In this document: one piece after another, positions 8,648 to 19,377 of the stretch | Position numbering within the stretch: the first letter of the stretch is position 1 | How the letters are laid out: every line of letters begins with the position of its first letter | Assembly (NCBI GenBank): GCA_013297875.1 | Contig: JAAFIW010000019.1 | Coordinates: forward strand, 1 to 64,000 | DNA from: Comamonadaceae bacterium | Lineage (GTDB): Bacteria; Pseudomonadota; Gammaproteobacteria; Burkholderiales; Burkholderiaceae_C | Length of the DNA: 64,000 nt | Direction of reading: 5' to 3' | Notes under the pieces: generated by a model | Told to the model about the DNA's origin: nothing | Database searches by the model: none | Seen by the model: the letters and a program-made list of their open reading frames with translations, nothing else | Program-made: the position numbers and the translations under genes

Positions 8648-9819
8648 CGCGGTTTTCGCGCCCCATTGAGCAAGTGCCCCACCCAGCTGAATCGCACACC
8701 ATAGTGGTATGACCCCAGCAAAAGCGCCACGCACAGCACATTGATCAACACGTACTTGATCGCCCAGTGCCAGGGGGCGAGCATAAAGGTCGTTTGCAGC
8801 GCCATCACCAGCGGCAAATGCGCCAGATACATCCAGTACGAGGCATCGGCCACGTAGCGGATGCGCGGGCTGGGGCGGTTGAGGTAGCGCACACCAGCGC
8901 CCACGAAAGCCAGCGCCCAGCAAACCAAGGCCATGCTGTAGCAGACGGCGTACAGCGGCGGGTACTTGGGTACGGGTATGCCGCTGGCGCTGGGGGTGGC
9001 GGACATCAGCCACAGGCAGGTAGCGGTCCCCAAAGCGCCGATGGAGAGATAGGCTGCCCAACGCATTGCCAGCACATCCAGCAGGGCGCGGTTGCGCGCC
9101 AGCAACCAGCCGATGCCAAAGACATAGCCGTAGATAAACAGCGGCACAAGCGGCGGAATCAGCGTGTAGGCGGGTGTGGGAACGCCCATGCCCAGCAGCG
9201 CCACCGGCACACACAAAAGCGCGGCATACACGGGCAAGGCAAGCAGCAGCGGCCCTGCGTAGCAACGCAGCACCGCGTGCAGCGCCCGGTCGGCCCACGC
9301 TGCGCAGGCACCGAGCCGGTCCAGCTTGGCCAGCACCGCCCGCAGACCCAGCGCCAGCGCGTACAGCCACAGCAAGATATACAAAAACCACAGGTGCAGA
9401 AAGTTCAGCCCGTCACCTGCCTTGTCGGCCGGCAAGGGGTCTGGAAGTTGACCGCCGTTGGCCCGGGCCATGGCCCACAGCACCACCGCCACGATCAATA
9501 CAAAGCTCAGCACCCAACCCAGTGCCAGCGGCACCGCAATGCGTGCCGCCCGGTTTCGCACAAAGGCGCGGGTGCCCAGGCGGCCCAGCAAGCCGTGGGC
9601 CAAAAAGCCGGCCACCAGAAAGAACACCGACATTCGGAACACATGAATCACGAACATCAGCACGCTCAAGGCCTCGCTGGTCTGGGTATCGCGAATGGGC
9701 CACATGGCAGCGCCCAGCCCCGGCACAAACGACAGGCTGGCGTGCAGGCAAATGCCCAGTAACAGGGCGGCGGCGCGAATGGCGTCCAGGGCGGGTAGGC
9801 GGTGGCTGCTGCCAGTCAT
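8644..9819 (-). CDS. acyltransferase family 3 membrane protein (OpgC/MdoC-like)
   Basis: A 391-residue integral membrane protein with about ten hydrophobic segments and the acyltransferase-3 opening [20 protein letters not shown], in which the conserved Arg and His residues are visible. Family members transfer acyl groups (succinyl or acetyl) to periplasmic glucans or other polysaccharides. I chose the ATG at 9819 because the family-typical N-terminus begins there; the longer open frame upstream is antisense to upp. It is convergent with the preceding binding-protein gene, sharing four bases at the stop codons. No other polysaccharide genes are nearby. Confidence 0.8.
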   Translation of the reverse strand: MTGSSHRLPALDAIRAAALLLGICLHASLSFVPGLGAAMWPIRDTQTSEALSVLMFVIHVFRMSVFFLVAGFLAHGLLGRLGTRAFVRNRAARIAVPLALGWVLSFVLIVAVVLWAMARANGGQLPDPLPADKAGDGLNFLHLWFLYILLWLYALALGLRAVLAKLDRLGACAAWADRALHAVLRCYAGPLLLALPVYAALLCVPVALLGMGVPTPAYTLIPPLVPLFIYGYVFGIGWLLARNRALLDVLAMRWAAYLSIGALGTATCLWLMSATPSASGIPVPKYPPLYAVCYSMALVCWALAFVGAGVRYLNRPSPRIRYVADASYWMYLAHLPLVMALQTTFMLAPWHWAIKYVLINVLCVALLLGSYHYGVRFSWVGHLLNGARKPR

Positions 9820-10038
9820 TGGGGTGCTGATTTGAAATCTCCGAGTAAGAGCCTGAATTGTCTGTGCGCCATGCACTCGGAATCGCCGTACCGAAGTAGG
9901 GTTCCCGACCATTCCCTCCTGCGCACCTGGGCAAATCCCATGTCGGGCACGGCTTTTGCTGGTAATGATCTGAAGAAAAAGCGATGGGCTGCCGTTACGA
10001 TGGAAACCCGTCGTTTTTCTTTTCTGACTGAAACACTC

Positions 10039-10680
<642 letters not shown>

Positions 10681-10699
10681 GCTGCCAGCCCATGTATTC

Positions 10700-10733
10700 A
10701 TTGCTCAAGCAGCTATAAATTAAATAGCTATTG
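10700..10733 (+). repeat. CAAGCAGCTAT palindromic repeat, intergenic
   Basis: TTGCTCAAGCAGCTATAAAT followed by TAAATAGC: one of the best-preserved forward copies, 19 bp after the upp stop. Confidence 0.85.
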
Positions 10734-10754
10734 TGTTACCCAACTCCATCGCCC

Positions 10755-10863
10755 GTCATTCCCGCGCAGGCGGGAATCCAGCCGCTGAGCGCCAGCCATG
10801 CCGCACACGGCGAGTCGTTCGCATCGCAAGCCGCTCCTGGATTCCCGCCTGCGCGGGAATGAC
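10755..10863. repeat. GC-rich inverted repeat (REP/MITE-like)
   Basis: A perfect 27-bp inverted repeat: the left arm 10755-10781 starts GTCATTCCCGCGCAGGCGGG and the right arm 10837-10863 is its exact reverse complement, separated by 55 bp. Each arm is itself partly palindromic. CATTCCCGC...GCGGGAATG elements are common interspersed repeats in betaproteobacteria. It fills much of the gap between upp and the BMP gene and could act as a transcript-end or mRNA-stability structure. Confidence 0.8.
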
Positions 10864-10928
10864 AGACACAAGACTCTTGAGCAATCGAACTGTTTGTTGT
10901 TAGTTGATTAACCGAAGGAGAAAGCACC

Positions 10929-11930
10929 ATGTCATTTGTGAAACTAAATCGCCGTCAAATCGCCACTCTGGCAGCAGTCCTGGCTTGCGCCACGCCCGGC
11001 CTGACCTGGGCTCAAGCCAAGCTGAAAGTGGCTGCCATCTATTCCGTGCCCTTTGAGCAGCAATGGGTCAGCCGCATCCACAAAGCGCTGAAAGCTGCCG
11101 AAGCGCGTGGCGAAATTGAATACAAAGCCAGCGAAAACGTGGCCAATGCCGACTACGAGCGTGTGATGCGCGAGTACGCGCAGGCGGGCAATGCGCTGAT
11201 CGTGGGCGAGGTGTTCCCCATCGAAGCGGCCGCGCGCAAAGTGGCCAAAGACTTCCCCAAAGTCTCGTTTCTGATGGGCAGCTCGGGCAAGCCGCAGGCC
11301 CCCAACTTCAGCGTGTTTGACAACTACATTCAGGAGCCTGCTTACCTGAGCGGCATGATTGCTGGCGGCATGACCAAGACCAACAAAATCGGGATGGTCG
11401 GCGGCTTTCCGATTCCCGAGGTCAACCGCCTGATGCACGCCTTCATGGCCGGTGCGAAAGAAACCAACCCCAAGGTGGAGTTCACGGTGAGCTTCATCAA
11501 CAGCTGGTTTGACCCACCCAAGGCCAAAGAAGCGGCGTTTGCAATGATCGACAAAGGCGCAGACGTGATGTATGCCGAGCGTTTTGGTGTGAGTGACGCA
11601 GCCAAGGAAAAAGGCAAGCTGGCCATTGGCAACGTGATCAACACCCAGGACAAATACCCCGACACCGTGGTCGCCTCGGCCCTGTGGAACATGGAACCCA
11701 CGATTGATCGCGCGCTGAAGCTGGTCAAGGAAGGCAAGTTCAAACCCGAAGACTATGGTCAGTATTCGATGATGAAATACAAGGGCTCGGAGCTGTCACC
11801 GCTGGGCACGTTTGAGAGCAAAGTGCCTGCCGAAATCAAGGCCAAAGTCAAGGCCAAGGAAGCGGCCATTCTGGCGGGCACCTACACGGTGAAAGTAGAC
11901 GATACGCAGCCGAAATCCACGATGAAGTAA
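10929..11930 (+). CDS. BMP family ABC transporter substrate-binding protein (nucleoside type)
   Basis: A 333-residue exported protein with a signal peptide of about 28 residues (ACATPGLTWAQA) and no lipobox. The mature part matches the basic membrane protein/PnrA-like nucleoside-binding family (KVAAIYSVPFEQQWVSRIHKAL; EPAYLSGMIAGGMTKTNKIGMVGG). An SD AAGGAG at 10915-10920 is well placed. It is the binding component for the ATPase and permeases at 14.3-17.9 kb; the IS110 element now separates them. Purine nucleosides or related bases are the expected ligands. Confidence 0.88.
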   Translation: MSFVKLNRRQIATLAAVLACATPGLTWAQAKLKVAAIYSVPFEQQWVSRIHKALKAAEARGEIEYKASENVANADYERVMREYAQAGNALIVGEVFPIEAAARKVAKDFPKVSFLMGSSGKPQAPNFSVFDNYIQEPAYLSGMIAGGMTKTNKIGMVGGFPIPEVNRLMHAFMAGAKETNPKVEFTVSFINSWFDPPKAKEAAFAMIDKGADVMYAERFGVSDAAKEKGKLAIGNVINTQDKYPDTVVASALWNMEPTIDRALKLVKEGKFKPEDYGQYSMMKYKGSELSPLGTFESKVPAEIKAKVKAKEAAILAGTYTVKVDDTQPKSTMK

Positions 11931-11949
11931 CCCCCCTGCAATAGGTACC

Positions 11950-11974
11950 CCCCTGAGTCGGCCTTCGGCCGCCT
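11950..11974 (+). repeat. left half of an interspersed GC-rich repeat split by IS110
   Basis: CCCCCTGAGTCGGCCTTCGG continuing to GCCGCCT. Joined to the sequence after the IS (TCCCCCCAGGGGGACGCCG) it forms a continuous palindromic repeat of a type I recognise as common in Comamonadaceae genomes. The recognition is from memory, not a search. Confidence 0.6.
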
Positions 11975-13161
<1,187 letters not shown>

Positions 13162-13198
13162 AAAATTATCAAAAATCATTTGACTTTGAACACAGTTG

Positions 13199-13260
13199 CT
13201 TCCCCCCAGGGGGACGCCGTCAGCGGCCCGGCAAAGCCGGTTCCGCGACGGCTCTGGAAT
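13199..13260 (+). repeat. right half of the interspersed repeat split by IS110
   Basis: TTCCCCCCAGGGGGACGCCG continues into a second palindrome, CCGGCAAAGCCGG. It is continuous with 11950-11974 once the IS is removed. Confidence 0.55.
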
Positions 13261-13293
13261 GACTCCCCCTCTCACCTTGTTAGGTCTCACGCC

Positions 13294-14265
13294 ATGCATT
13301 CAATCGCTCGACGCCTGCTCGCCATCGGTCTAGTCGCGCTGCCTTGCTTACCCGCTTTGGCTGCCCCCTGGCTGGACGAAACGCCGCGCATTGCGGTGGT
13401 GTCAGCTTTTCAGCCCGAGCTGACTTTGCTGCTGGCCAAAATCGACAAGCCCACCCAGCACCGGGTCAATGGCGTGACGTTCACCACGGGCAGCTTGCAG
13501 GGCAAGCCGGTGGTGGTGTTTTTAAGCGGCATCAGCATGACCAATGCGGCCATGAACACCCAGTTGGTGCTGGATCGTTTCAAGGTCACGCACCTGGTGT
13601 TCAGCGGCATTGCCGGTGGCGTGAACCCCGCGCTGAACATTGGTGACGTGACGGTGGCCCAGCGCTGGGGCCAGTATCTGGAGGTGTTGATTGCTCGCGA
13701 GACCGCGCCTGGCAAATACAGCGCCCCGCCGTGGATGGACGATGTGAAGCTGCCCAACTACGGCATGCTGCACCCGCGCCCGGTCGAGGTGCGCAGCGCC
13801 ACTGCGCCGGGCATGGAAAAGAAGTTCTGGTTCGATGTGGACCCTGCCATGCTGGCCACCGCGCGCAGCCTGAAAGATGTGGGCCTGGCCAGTTGTGAGC
13901 CGGCAAGTAAGGCGGCCACAGTGAAAGACATCAACGGCAAAGACATTCCCCCGCCCCCGCCCAAATGCCTGGCCAAATCACCCAAGCTGGTGTTCGGCGG
14001 CAACGGCGTCTCGGGCCAGGCCTTTGTGGACAACGCCGCCTTTCGCGAATACACCTTCAAAACCTTTGAAGCCAATGTGCTGGACATGGAAACCGCGGCC
14101 ACCGCGATGGTGGCCCACAGCAACGGCGTGCCCTACATTGCCTTTCGCTCGCTGAGCGACCTGGCCGGTGGCGGCGACGGTGAAAACGAGATCGGCACCT
14201 TCTTCAAGATCGCTGCCGATAACTCGGCCAAGGTCTTGCTGGCGTTTTTGGCGGCCTGGAAGTAG
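13294..14265 (+). CDS. periplasmic nucleoside phosphorylase/nucleosidase-like protein
   Basis: The 323-residue protein starts with a signal peptide of about 22 residues (RRLLAIGLVALPCLPALA) and then matches the PNP/UDP phosphorylase superfamily: RIAVVSAFQPELTLLL, VFSGIAGGVNPALNIGDV (about residues 106-123) and the C-terminal VLDMETAATAMVAH purine-binding stretch. It probably cleaves nucleosides or S-adenosyl-type compounds outside the cytoplasm, so that freed bases can be taken up. The ATG at 13294 was chosen because it opens the signal peptide. The exported location and linkage to a nucleoside ABC transporter support a salvage role. Confidence 0.8.
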   Translation: MHSIARRLLAIGLVALPCLPALAAPWLDETPRIAVVSAFQPELTLLLAKIDKPTQHRVNGVTFTTGSLQGKPVVVFLSGISMTNAAMNTQLVLDRFKVTHLVFSGIAGGVNPALNIGDVTVAQRWGQYLEVLIARETAPGKYSAPPWMDDVKLPNYGMLHPRPVEVRSATAPGMEKKFWFDVDPAMLATARSLKDVGLASCEPASKAATVKDINGKDIPPPPPKCLAKSPKLVFGGNGVSGQAFVDNAAFREYTFKTFEANVLDMETAATAMVAHSNGVPYIAFRSLSDLAGGGDGENEIGTFFKIAADNSAKVLLAFLAAWK

Positions 14266-14275
14266 TCGCCATTGC

Positions 14276-15955
14276 ATGCGGGATTCCATGCCCCCCGTCC
14301 TGCGCCTGCAAAACATCACCAAGCGCTTCGGCACGCTGGTGGCCAACGACGACATCTCCCTGGATTTGGACAGCGGTGAGGTGCTGGCGCTGTTGGGTGA
14401 AAACGGGGCGGGCAAGTCCACGCTGGTGTCGATTCTGTTTGGCCACTACCGGGCCGACAGCGGCCACATCGAAGCCTTTGGTCAGCCGCTGCCACCGGGC
14501 AACCCGCGCGCAGCGCTGGCGGCGGGCATTGGCATGGTGCACCAGCATTTCACGCTGGCCGACAACTTGAGCGTGCTGGACAACGTGCTGGCGGGCAGCG
14601 AGCGCCTGTGGCAGCCGTTTTCGCGCCGCGCGCAGGCCCGGCACAAGCTGCTGGCGGTGTCTGAACAGTTTGGCTTGCAGGTGCAGCCCGAGGCTTTGGT
14701 GGGCAACCTGTCGGTGGGCGAGCGCCAGCGGGTGGAGATTTTGAAAGCGCTGTACCGGGGTGCCCGCATTTTGATTCTGGACGAACCCACTGCCGTGCTC
14801 ACGCCGCAGGAAAGCGAGGCGCTGTTTGCCACTTTGGCGCAGATGGTGGCCGCCGGTTTATCCATCATTTTCATCAGCCACAAACTGCCCGAGGTGCTGC
14901 GCGTGTCGCACCGCGTGGCCGTGCTGCGCGGCGGCAAGCTGGTGGCTACCGCGCCTGCAGCGGGCACCACGCAGGCGCAGCTGGCGCTGTGGATGGTGGG
15001 GCGTGATTTAGACGAAAAAGTGCCTTCCGCCCAGGTAAATACTGCTCAAACAGCTATTAATTCAGTAGCAATCTGTAGCTTGGATCAAGTGCACACAACA
15101 GGCCGAGGCCATGACCGTTTGAACGGTGTGTCGCTGCAACTGCAGCCCGGCTGCATCGTCGCCATCGCTGGCGTGTCGGGCAACGGCCAGGTGGCGCTGG
15201 CCGAGCTGTTGTGCGGCATGCGCGCAGCCACCAGCGGCATGGTCACGCTGCACGGGCAGGCCTTGAAGGCGTCGCCGGCCTGGCTGGTGGCGCGTGGCGT
15301 GGCCCGCATTCCCGAAGACCGGCATGCGGTGGGCGTGGTGGGCGATTTGCCGGTGTGGGAAAACGCGGTGTCGGAGCGCTTGCGCAGCCCGGTGTTTTCG
15401 AAGTTCTCATGGATCCGGCGCAAAGCCGCAATGCAGCATGCTGGCGCGCTGGTGTCCGCGTTTGACGTGCGTGGCGGCGGACTGCACGCGCCTGCGCGGG
15501 CGCTGTCGGGCGGGAACATGCAAAAACTGATTTTGGGGCGGGCGTTGATGGAGCCGGGGTTTCAGTCTCCGGTGTCGTGCCCCCACCCCCACCCTCCCCC
15601 GGAAGGGGAGGGAGAAGTACCGGGGACTTCGGCTCCGGCTCCCTCCCCTTCCGGGGGAGGGCTGGGGTGGGGGCACGCGCGCCAACCATCTCCTTCCAGC
15701 AACCCACCCCGCCTCATCGTCGCCCACCAACCCACCTGGGGCCTGGACGTTGGTGCCGTGGCCTATGTGCAGCAGCAGCTGCGCGCCGCCCGCGATGCGG
15801 GCGCGGCCGTGCTGTTGATCTCTGACGACCTGGACGAGGTACTGGCCATGGGCGACCAGGTGGCGGTGATGCATGGCGGGCATTTGACCGATGCGCGGCC
15901 GGCCAGCGAATGGACGCGTGAGTCGATGGGCCTGGCAATGGCAGGGGTTGCGTGA
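14276..15955 (+). CDS. nucleoside-type ABC transporter ATP-binding protein (two ATPase domains), with repeat insertions
   Basis: A 559-residue protein with two nucleotide-binding domains, as in YufO/NupO and RbsA-like systems. Domain 1 has Walker A GENGAGKST (about residues 40-48), signature LSVGERQRVEILKAL and Walker B RILILDEPTAVL. Domain 2 has a degenerate Walker A (GVSGNGQVAL), signature LSGGNMQKLILGRAL and Walker B LIVAHQPTWGLD. Two repeats lie in frame: one between the domains (about residues 254-266) and a GC-rich palindrome adding about 50 residues between signature and Walker B of domain 2 (about 430-482), which may impair ATPase function. A second in-frame ATG at 14288 is also possible. 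It energises the two permeases downstream. Confidence 0.88.
   Translation: MRDSMPPVLRLQNITKRFGTLVANDDISLDLDSGEVLALLGENGAGKSTLVSILFGHYRADSGHIEAFGQPLPPGNPRAALAAGIGMVHQHFTLADNLSVLDNVLAGSERLWQPFSRRAQARHKLLAVSEQFGLQVQPEALVGNLSVGERQRVEILKALYRGARILILDEPTAVLTPQESEALFATLAQMVAAGLSIIFISHKLPEVLRVSHRVAVLRGGKLVATAPAAGTTQAQLALWMVGRDLDEKVPSAQVNTAQTAINSVAICSLDQVHTTGRGHDRLNGVSLQLQPGCIVAIAGVSGNGQVALAELLCGMRAATSGMVTLHGQALKASPAWLVARGVARIPEDRHAVGVVGDLPVWENAVSERLRSPVFSKFSWIRRKAAMQHAGALVSAFDVRGGGLHAPARALSGGNMQKLILGRALMEPGFQSPVSCPHPHPPPEGEGEVPGTSAPAPSPSGGGLGWGHARQPSPSSNPPRLIVAHQPTWGLDVGAVAYVQQQLRAARDAGAAVLLISDDLDEVLAMGDQVAVMHGGHLTDARPASEWTRESMGLAMAGVA
15037..15072 (+). repeat. CAAGCAGCTAT repeat inside the ABC ATPase gene
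   Basis: Forward orientation: CCCAGGTAAATACTGCTCAA then ACAGCTATTAATTCAGTAGC. It encodes NTAQTAINSVA in frame in the linker between the two ATPase domains. Confidence 0.8.
15577..15676. repeat. GC-rich inverted repeat inserted in frame in the ABC ATPase gene
   Basis: Left arm 15577-15614 begins GTGCCCCCACCCCCACCCTC and contains CCGGAAGGGGAGGGAG; right arm 15639-15676 is its near-perfect reverse complement ending GGGGTGGGGGCAC. The frame stays open and encodes a Pro/Gly-rich stretch inside a conserved part of domain 2. Confidence 0.85.
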
Positions 15956-17019
15956 GCATGCGCCTGGAAAAACGCACCCATACCTCCACCACCGCGCTGC
16001 TGCTGGCCCCGTTTGGCGCAGTCGCCTTCACGCTGTTGGTGGGCACGCTGCTGGTGCTGTGGGCTGGTGCGCCCGTGGGGCAAACCTTTGCGCTGCTGGT
16101 CAAAGGCGCGCTGGGTTCCACCTTTGCGCTCAGCGAAACGCTGACCCGTGCGATACCGCTGGCGCTGACCGGCCTGGCGGCCACGGTGGCCTTCAAAGCG
16201 CGCCTGTTCAACATTGGTGCCGAAGGCCAGCTGTACGCCGGTGCGCTGGCCGCTGTGGCGGTGGGTGGCCTGCATGGCGGCACCGGACTGGAGTGGCCCA
16301 TCTGGGCCTTGTTCCCGCTGATGATGGCTGCTGCCGCGCTGGCCGGCGCGCTGTTGCTGCTGGGCCCTGCGCTGCTCAAAACCCGTTTGGGCGTGGATGA
16401 AGTGGTCACCACCTTGTTGCTCAATTTCATCGTGCTGCTGGGCACCTCGGCCCTGCTCGATGGGGTAATGAAAGACCCCACCGCGATGGGCTGGCCGCAA
16501 AGCGTAGGCCTGCAAAGCGAGATGGAGCTGACCAAGCTGATTGCGCAAACCCGGCTGCACACCGGCCTGCTGTGGGCCATGGCACTGGCCATTGCGCTGT
16601 GGCTGCTGTTCAAGTACACCGTGCTGGGTTTTGACATTCGCGCCGTGGGTGCGAACGCGCGCGCTGCGGCGTTTGCGGGCGTGCCTGTCACGCGCACCGT
16701 GGTGCTGGTGGCCATGCTGTCGGGCGCGCTGGCGGGCCTGGCCGGCGCGATTGAGGTGGCGGGCCGCACCGGCTATGTGACCCTGGACATGTCACCCGGT
16801 TACGGCTACAGCGGCATTGTGATCGCCATGCTCGCCGGCCTGCACCCCTTGGGCGTGCTGGCTGCCAGCGTGTTTGTGGCGGGTGTGCTGGTGGGGGCCG
16901 ACAGCATGAGCCGTGCGATCAACGTGCCCACCTACATGGCCGATGTGATGGTGGCCACCGCGCTGCTGAGTGTGCTGGTGGGGGGCTTGTTGGCGCAGTA
17001 CCGGGTGCGGTGGCGATGA
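15952..17019 (+). CDS. nucleoside-type ABC transporter permease
   Basis: A 355-residue membrane protein of the BPD_transp_2 (branched-chain/ribose/nucleoside) permease family, with about ten membrane segments and the conserved cytoplasmic loop FDIRAVGANARAAAFAGVPV at about residues 225-244. The GTG at 15952 overlaps the ATPase stop (GTGA) and has AGGGG upstream; an ATG two codons later is an alternative. Its 3' end overlaps the second permease (ATGA), indicating a tightly coupled operon. Confidence 0.9.
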   Translation: MSMRLEKRTHTSTTALLLAPFGAVAFTLLVGTLLVLWAGAPVGQTFALLVKGALGSTFALSETLTRAIPLALTGLAATVAFKARLFNIGAEGQLYAGALAAVAVGGLHGGTGLEWPIWALFPLMMAAAALAGALLLLGPALLKTRLGVDEVVTTLLLNFIVLLGTSALLDGVMKDPTAMGWPQSVGLQSEMELTKLIAQTRLHTGLLWAMALAIALWLLFKYTVLGFDIRAVGANARAAAFAGVPVTRTVVLVAMLSGALAGLAGAIEVAGRTGYVTLDMSPGYGYSGIVIAMLAGLHPLGVLAASVFVAGVLVGADSMSRAINVPTYMADVMVATALLSVLVGGLLAQYRVRWR

Positions 17020-17939
17020 CCGACTTCCTGGACATCCTCTCCAACCCCGCCTTCTGGGTGGCAGTGCTGCGCATCGCCACGCCGCTGATTCTGGGTACCT
17101 TGGGCGTGCTCCTGTGCGAGCGCGCGGGGGTGTTAAACCTGGGCATTGAGGGCATCATGGTCGCGGGTGCTTTCAGCGGCTGGTTGGCGGTGTATGGCGG
17201 TGCGCCGCTGTGGGTGGGTGTGGGTGTTGCGGCCGCCACGGGTGCGGTGTTTGGCTTGCTGCATGCGTGGCTCACGGTGGGGCTGGCGCTGTCGCAGCAT
17301 GTGTCGGGCCTGGGTATCACGCTGCTGGCCACGGCCTTGAGCTACTTTGGCTACCGCGTGAGCTTTCCCAAAGTCACCACGCCACCCACCATCACGCCGC
17401 TTGACGACATGCCGGGGCTGGGCATACCCATGCTGTCGCAGCAAACGCCGCTAACCCTGCTGGCCCTGGTGCTGGTGCCGGTAATCGCGTATGTGCTTTA
17501 CCGTACGCCGCTAGGCCTGGCGCTGCGCATGGTGGGCGAGAACCCGCAGGCCGCCGAGGGCCAGGGCCTGTCGGTCGCCAAGCTGCGCACCGGGGCTATC
17601 GTGGCCGGCTCGGCGCTGATGGGCGTGGCCGGCTCGTTTCTCACGCTGTCGGCCTTCAACGCGTTTTTCTTCAACATGGTCAACGGCCGTGGCTGGATTT
17701 GTGTGGCCCTGGTGGTGTTTGCAAGCTGGCGGCCCGGCAAGGCGCTACTGGGCGCGCTGCTGTTTGCGTTTTTTGATGCGCTGCAACTGCGTTTGCAGCA
17801 ACAAGGTGACGCGGCCCTGCCCTACCAGCTGTATTTGATGCTGCCCTATGTGCTGTCCATCCTGGCGCTGGTGCTGGTGGCCCGCAAAGCCGCCTACCCG
17901 CAGGCGCTGATGAAACCCTACCGAAAAGGTGAACGCTGA
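17016..17939 (+). CDS. nucleoside-type ABC transporter permease (second subunit)
   Basis: The 307-residue protein is the partner permease, with a similar fold and the motif LALRMVGENPQAAEGQGLSV at about residues 168-187, equivalent to the loop of the first permease. The ATG at 17016 overlaps the previous TGA, and its own stop overlaps the deaminase ATG (TGATG). The pair would form the membrane channel. Confidence 0.9.
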   Translation: MTDFLDILSNPAFWVAVLRIATPLILGTLGVLLCERAGVLNLGIEGIMVAGAFSGWLAVYGGAPLWVGVGVAAATGAVFGLLHAWLTVGLALSQHVSGLGITLLATALSYFGYRVSFPKVTTPPTITPLDDMPGLGIPMLSQQTPLTLLALVLVPVIAYVLYRTPLGLALRMVGENPQAAEGQGLSVAKLRTGAIVAGSALMGVAGSFLTLSAFNAFFFNMVNGRGWICVALVVFASWRPGKALLGALLFAFFDALQLRLQQQGDAALPYQLYLMLPYVLSILALVLVARKAAYPQALMKPYRKGER

Positions 17940-19219
17940 TGCTGGACTTGCTCATTCACAACGCCACCCTGCCCGACGGCCGCACAAACATGTCTGTGGC
18001 CGTGCAAGCTGGGCGTATCACCGAAGTCACCCAGGGCTTGCAAGCCCCCGCACATGAAGTGATTGACGCCCAAGGCATGCTGCTGTGCCCGCCCTTTGTT
18101 GACGCGCACTTTCACATGGACGCCACGCTGAGCTACGGCCTGCCGCGTGTCAACCAGAGCGGCACGCTGCTGGAAGGCATTGCGCTGTGGGGCGAGCTCA
18201 AACCCCTGCTCACGCAAGACGCCTTGGTGGAACGAGCGCTGGCCTATTGCGACTGGGCCGTGGGCCGCGGCCTGCTCGCCATTCGCAGCCATGTGGACAT
18301 TTGCGACCCCACGTTGTTGGCTGTGCAAGCCTTGCTGCACGTCAAAAAACAAGTCGCCCCGTATATCGACCTGCAACTGGTCGCTTTCCCGCAAGACGGC
18401 GTGCTGCGCGCACCGGGCGCGCTGGATAACCTGAAACGCGCCCTGGCCATGGGCGTCGACGTGGTGGGCGGCATTCCCCATTTCGAGCGCACCTACGCGC
18501 AAGGCACTGAAAGCGTCAAGCTGCTGTGCGAGCTGGCGGCAAGCCAAGGCAAGCTGGTCGACATGCACTGCGACGAGTCGGACGACCCACAGTCGCGCCA
18601 CATTGAAACCCTCGCTTTTGAGGCCCAGCGCCTAGGCCTGCAAGGCCGCGTCACGGGCTCACACCTCACGTCCATGCACAGCATGGACAACTACTACGTG
18701 AGCAAGCTGCTGGCCGTGATGGCCGAGGCGCAAGTCAGCGTGGTGGCCAACCCGCTGATCAACATCACCCTGCAAGGCCGCCACGACAGCTACCCCAAAC
18801 GCCGCGGCATGACCCGCGTACCCGAACAAATCGCAGCCGGCCTCACCGTCGCCTTCGGCCAGGACTGCGCCATGGACCCCTGGTACAGCCTGGGCAGCGG
18901 CGACATGCTGGAAGTGGCCCACATGGGCCTGCACGTGGCGCAGATGACCAGCCAAGCCGCGATGCGCCAATGCTTTGAAGCCGTGACCACCGCCCCGGCC
19001 CGCATCATGCAGTTACACGGCTATGGGTTGGAGCCCGGCTGCCACGCCGACTTTGTGCTGCTGCATGCGCGTGACCCGATTGAGGCGATTCGGCTGCGGG
19101 CGACGCGGCTCAAGGTGTTTCGGCGGGGCAAGTGCATTGCGCAGATGCCTGCGGCGGTGGCACGGTTGGACTTGCCGGGGAGACCTGGGGAGACGGGGTT
19201 TATGGCGGTGCAGCCCTGA
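17939..19219 (+). CDS. codA: cytosine deaminase/amidohydrolase
   Basis: A 426-residue amidohydrolase. Metal ligands are visible: DAHFHMD (about residues 56-62), RSHVDICD, VDMHCDESDD (His and catalytic Glu region) and a late Asp in FGQDCAMDPWY; these match the cytosine deaminase/CodA subgroup. It would convert cytosine to uracil for Upp at 10.0 kb. The ATG overlaps the stop of the second permease, so it is the last gene of the transporter operon. Isocytosine or a related pyrimidine is a possible alternative substrate. Confidence 0.85.
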   Translation: MLDLLIHNATLPDGRTNMSVAVQAGRITEVTQGLQAPAHEVIDAQGMLLCPPFVDAHFHMDATLSYGLPRVNQSGTLLEGIALWGELKPLLTQDALVERALAYCDWAVGRGLLAIRSHVDICDPTLLAVQALLHVKKQVAPYIDLQLVAFPQDGVLRAPGALDNLKRALAMGVDVVGGIPHFERTYAQGTESVKLLCELAASQGKLVDMHCDESDDPQSRHIETLAFEAQRLGLQGRVTGSHLTSMHSMDNYYVSKLLAVMAEAQVSVVANPLINITLQGRHDSYPKRRGMTRVPEQIAAGLTVAFGQDCAMDPWYSLGSGDMLEVAHMGLHVAQMTSQAAMRQCFEAVTTAPARIMQLHGYGLEPGCHADFVLLHARDPIEAIRLRATRLKVFRRGKCIAQMPAAVARLDLPGRPGETGFMAVQP

Positions 19220-19280
19220 TCGCTCGTTCGAATGAGTGAAGGGGTTTTGATGGCCCGTATCGTTCTCAAGCCCAGGAATT

Positions 19281-19312
19281 ATTTGCTCAAGCAGCTACAA
19301 AATAAGGAGTAC
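19281..19312 (+). repeat. CAAGCAGCTAT palindromic repeat, intergenic
   Basis: CCCAGGAATTATTTGCTCAA then GCAGCTACAAAATAAGGAGTA, a forward copy located 62 bp after the deaminase stop. The right half is degenerate. Confidence 0.75.
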
Positions 19313-19377
19313 TCAACCCACAACTCGCAAGGGCCGGTTCAGGGACAATTGCTTGTTCGTTCTCTTCAACTCACGCC

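Noticed and set aside
10755-10863. Inverted repeat considered as an intrinsic terminator of upp
   Set aside because: The arms are long with a 55-bp spacer and no T-run follows; it fits an interspersed repeat better, although it could still affect mRNA ends.
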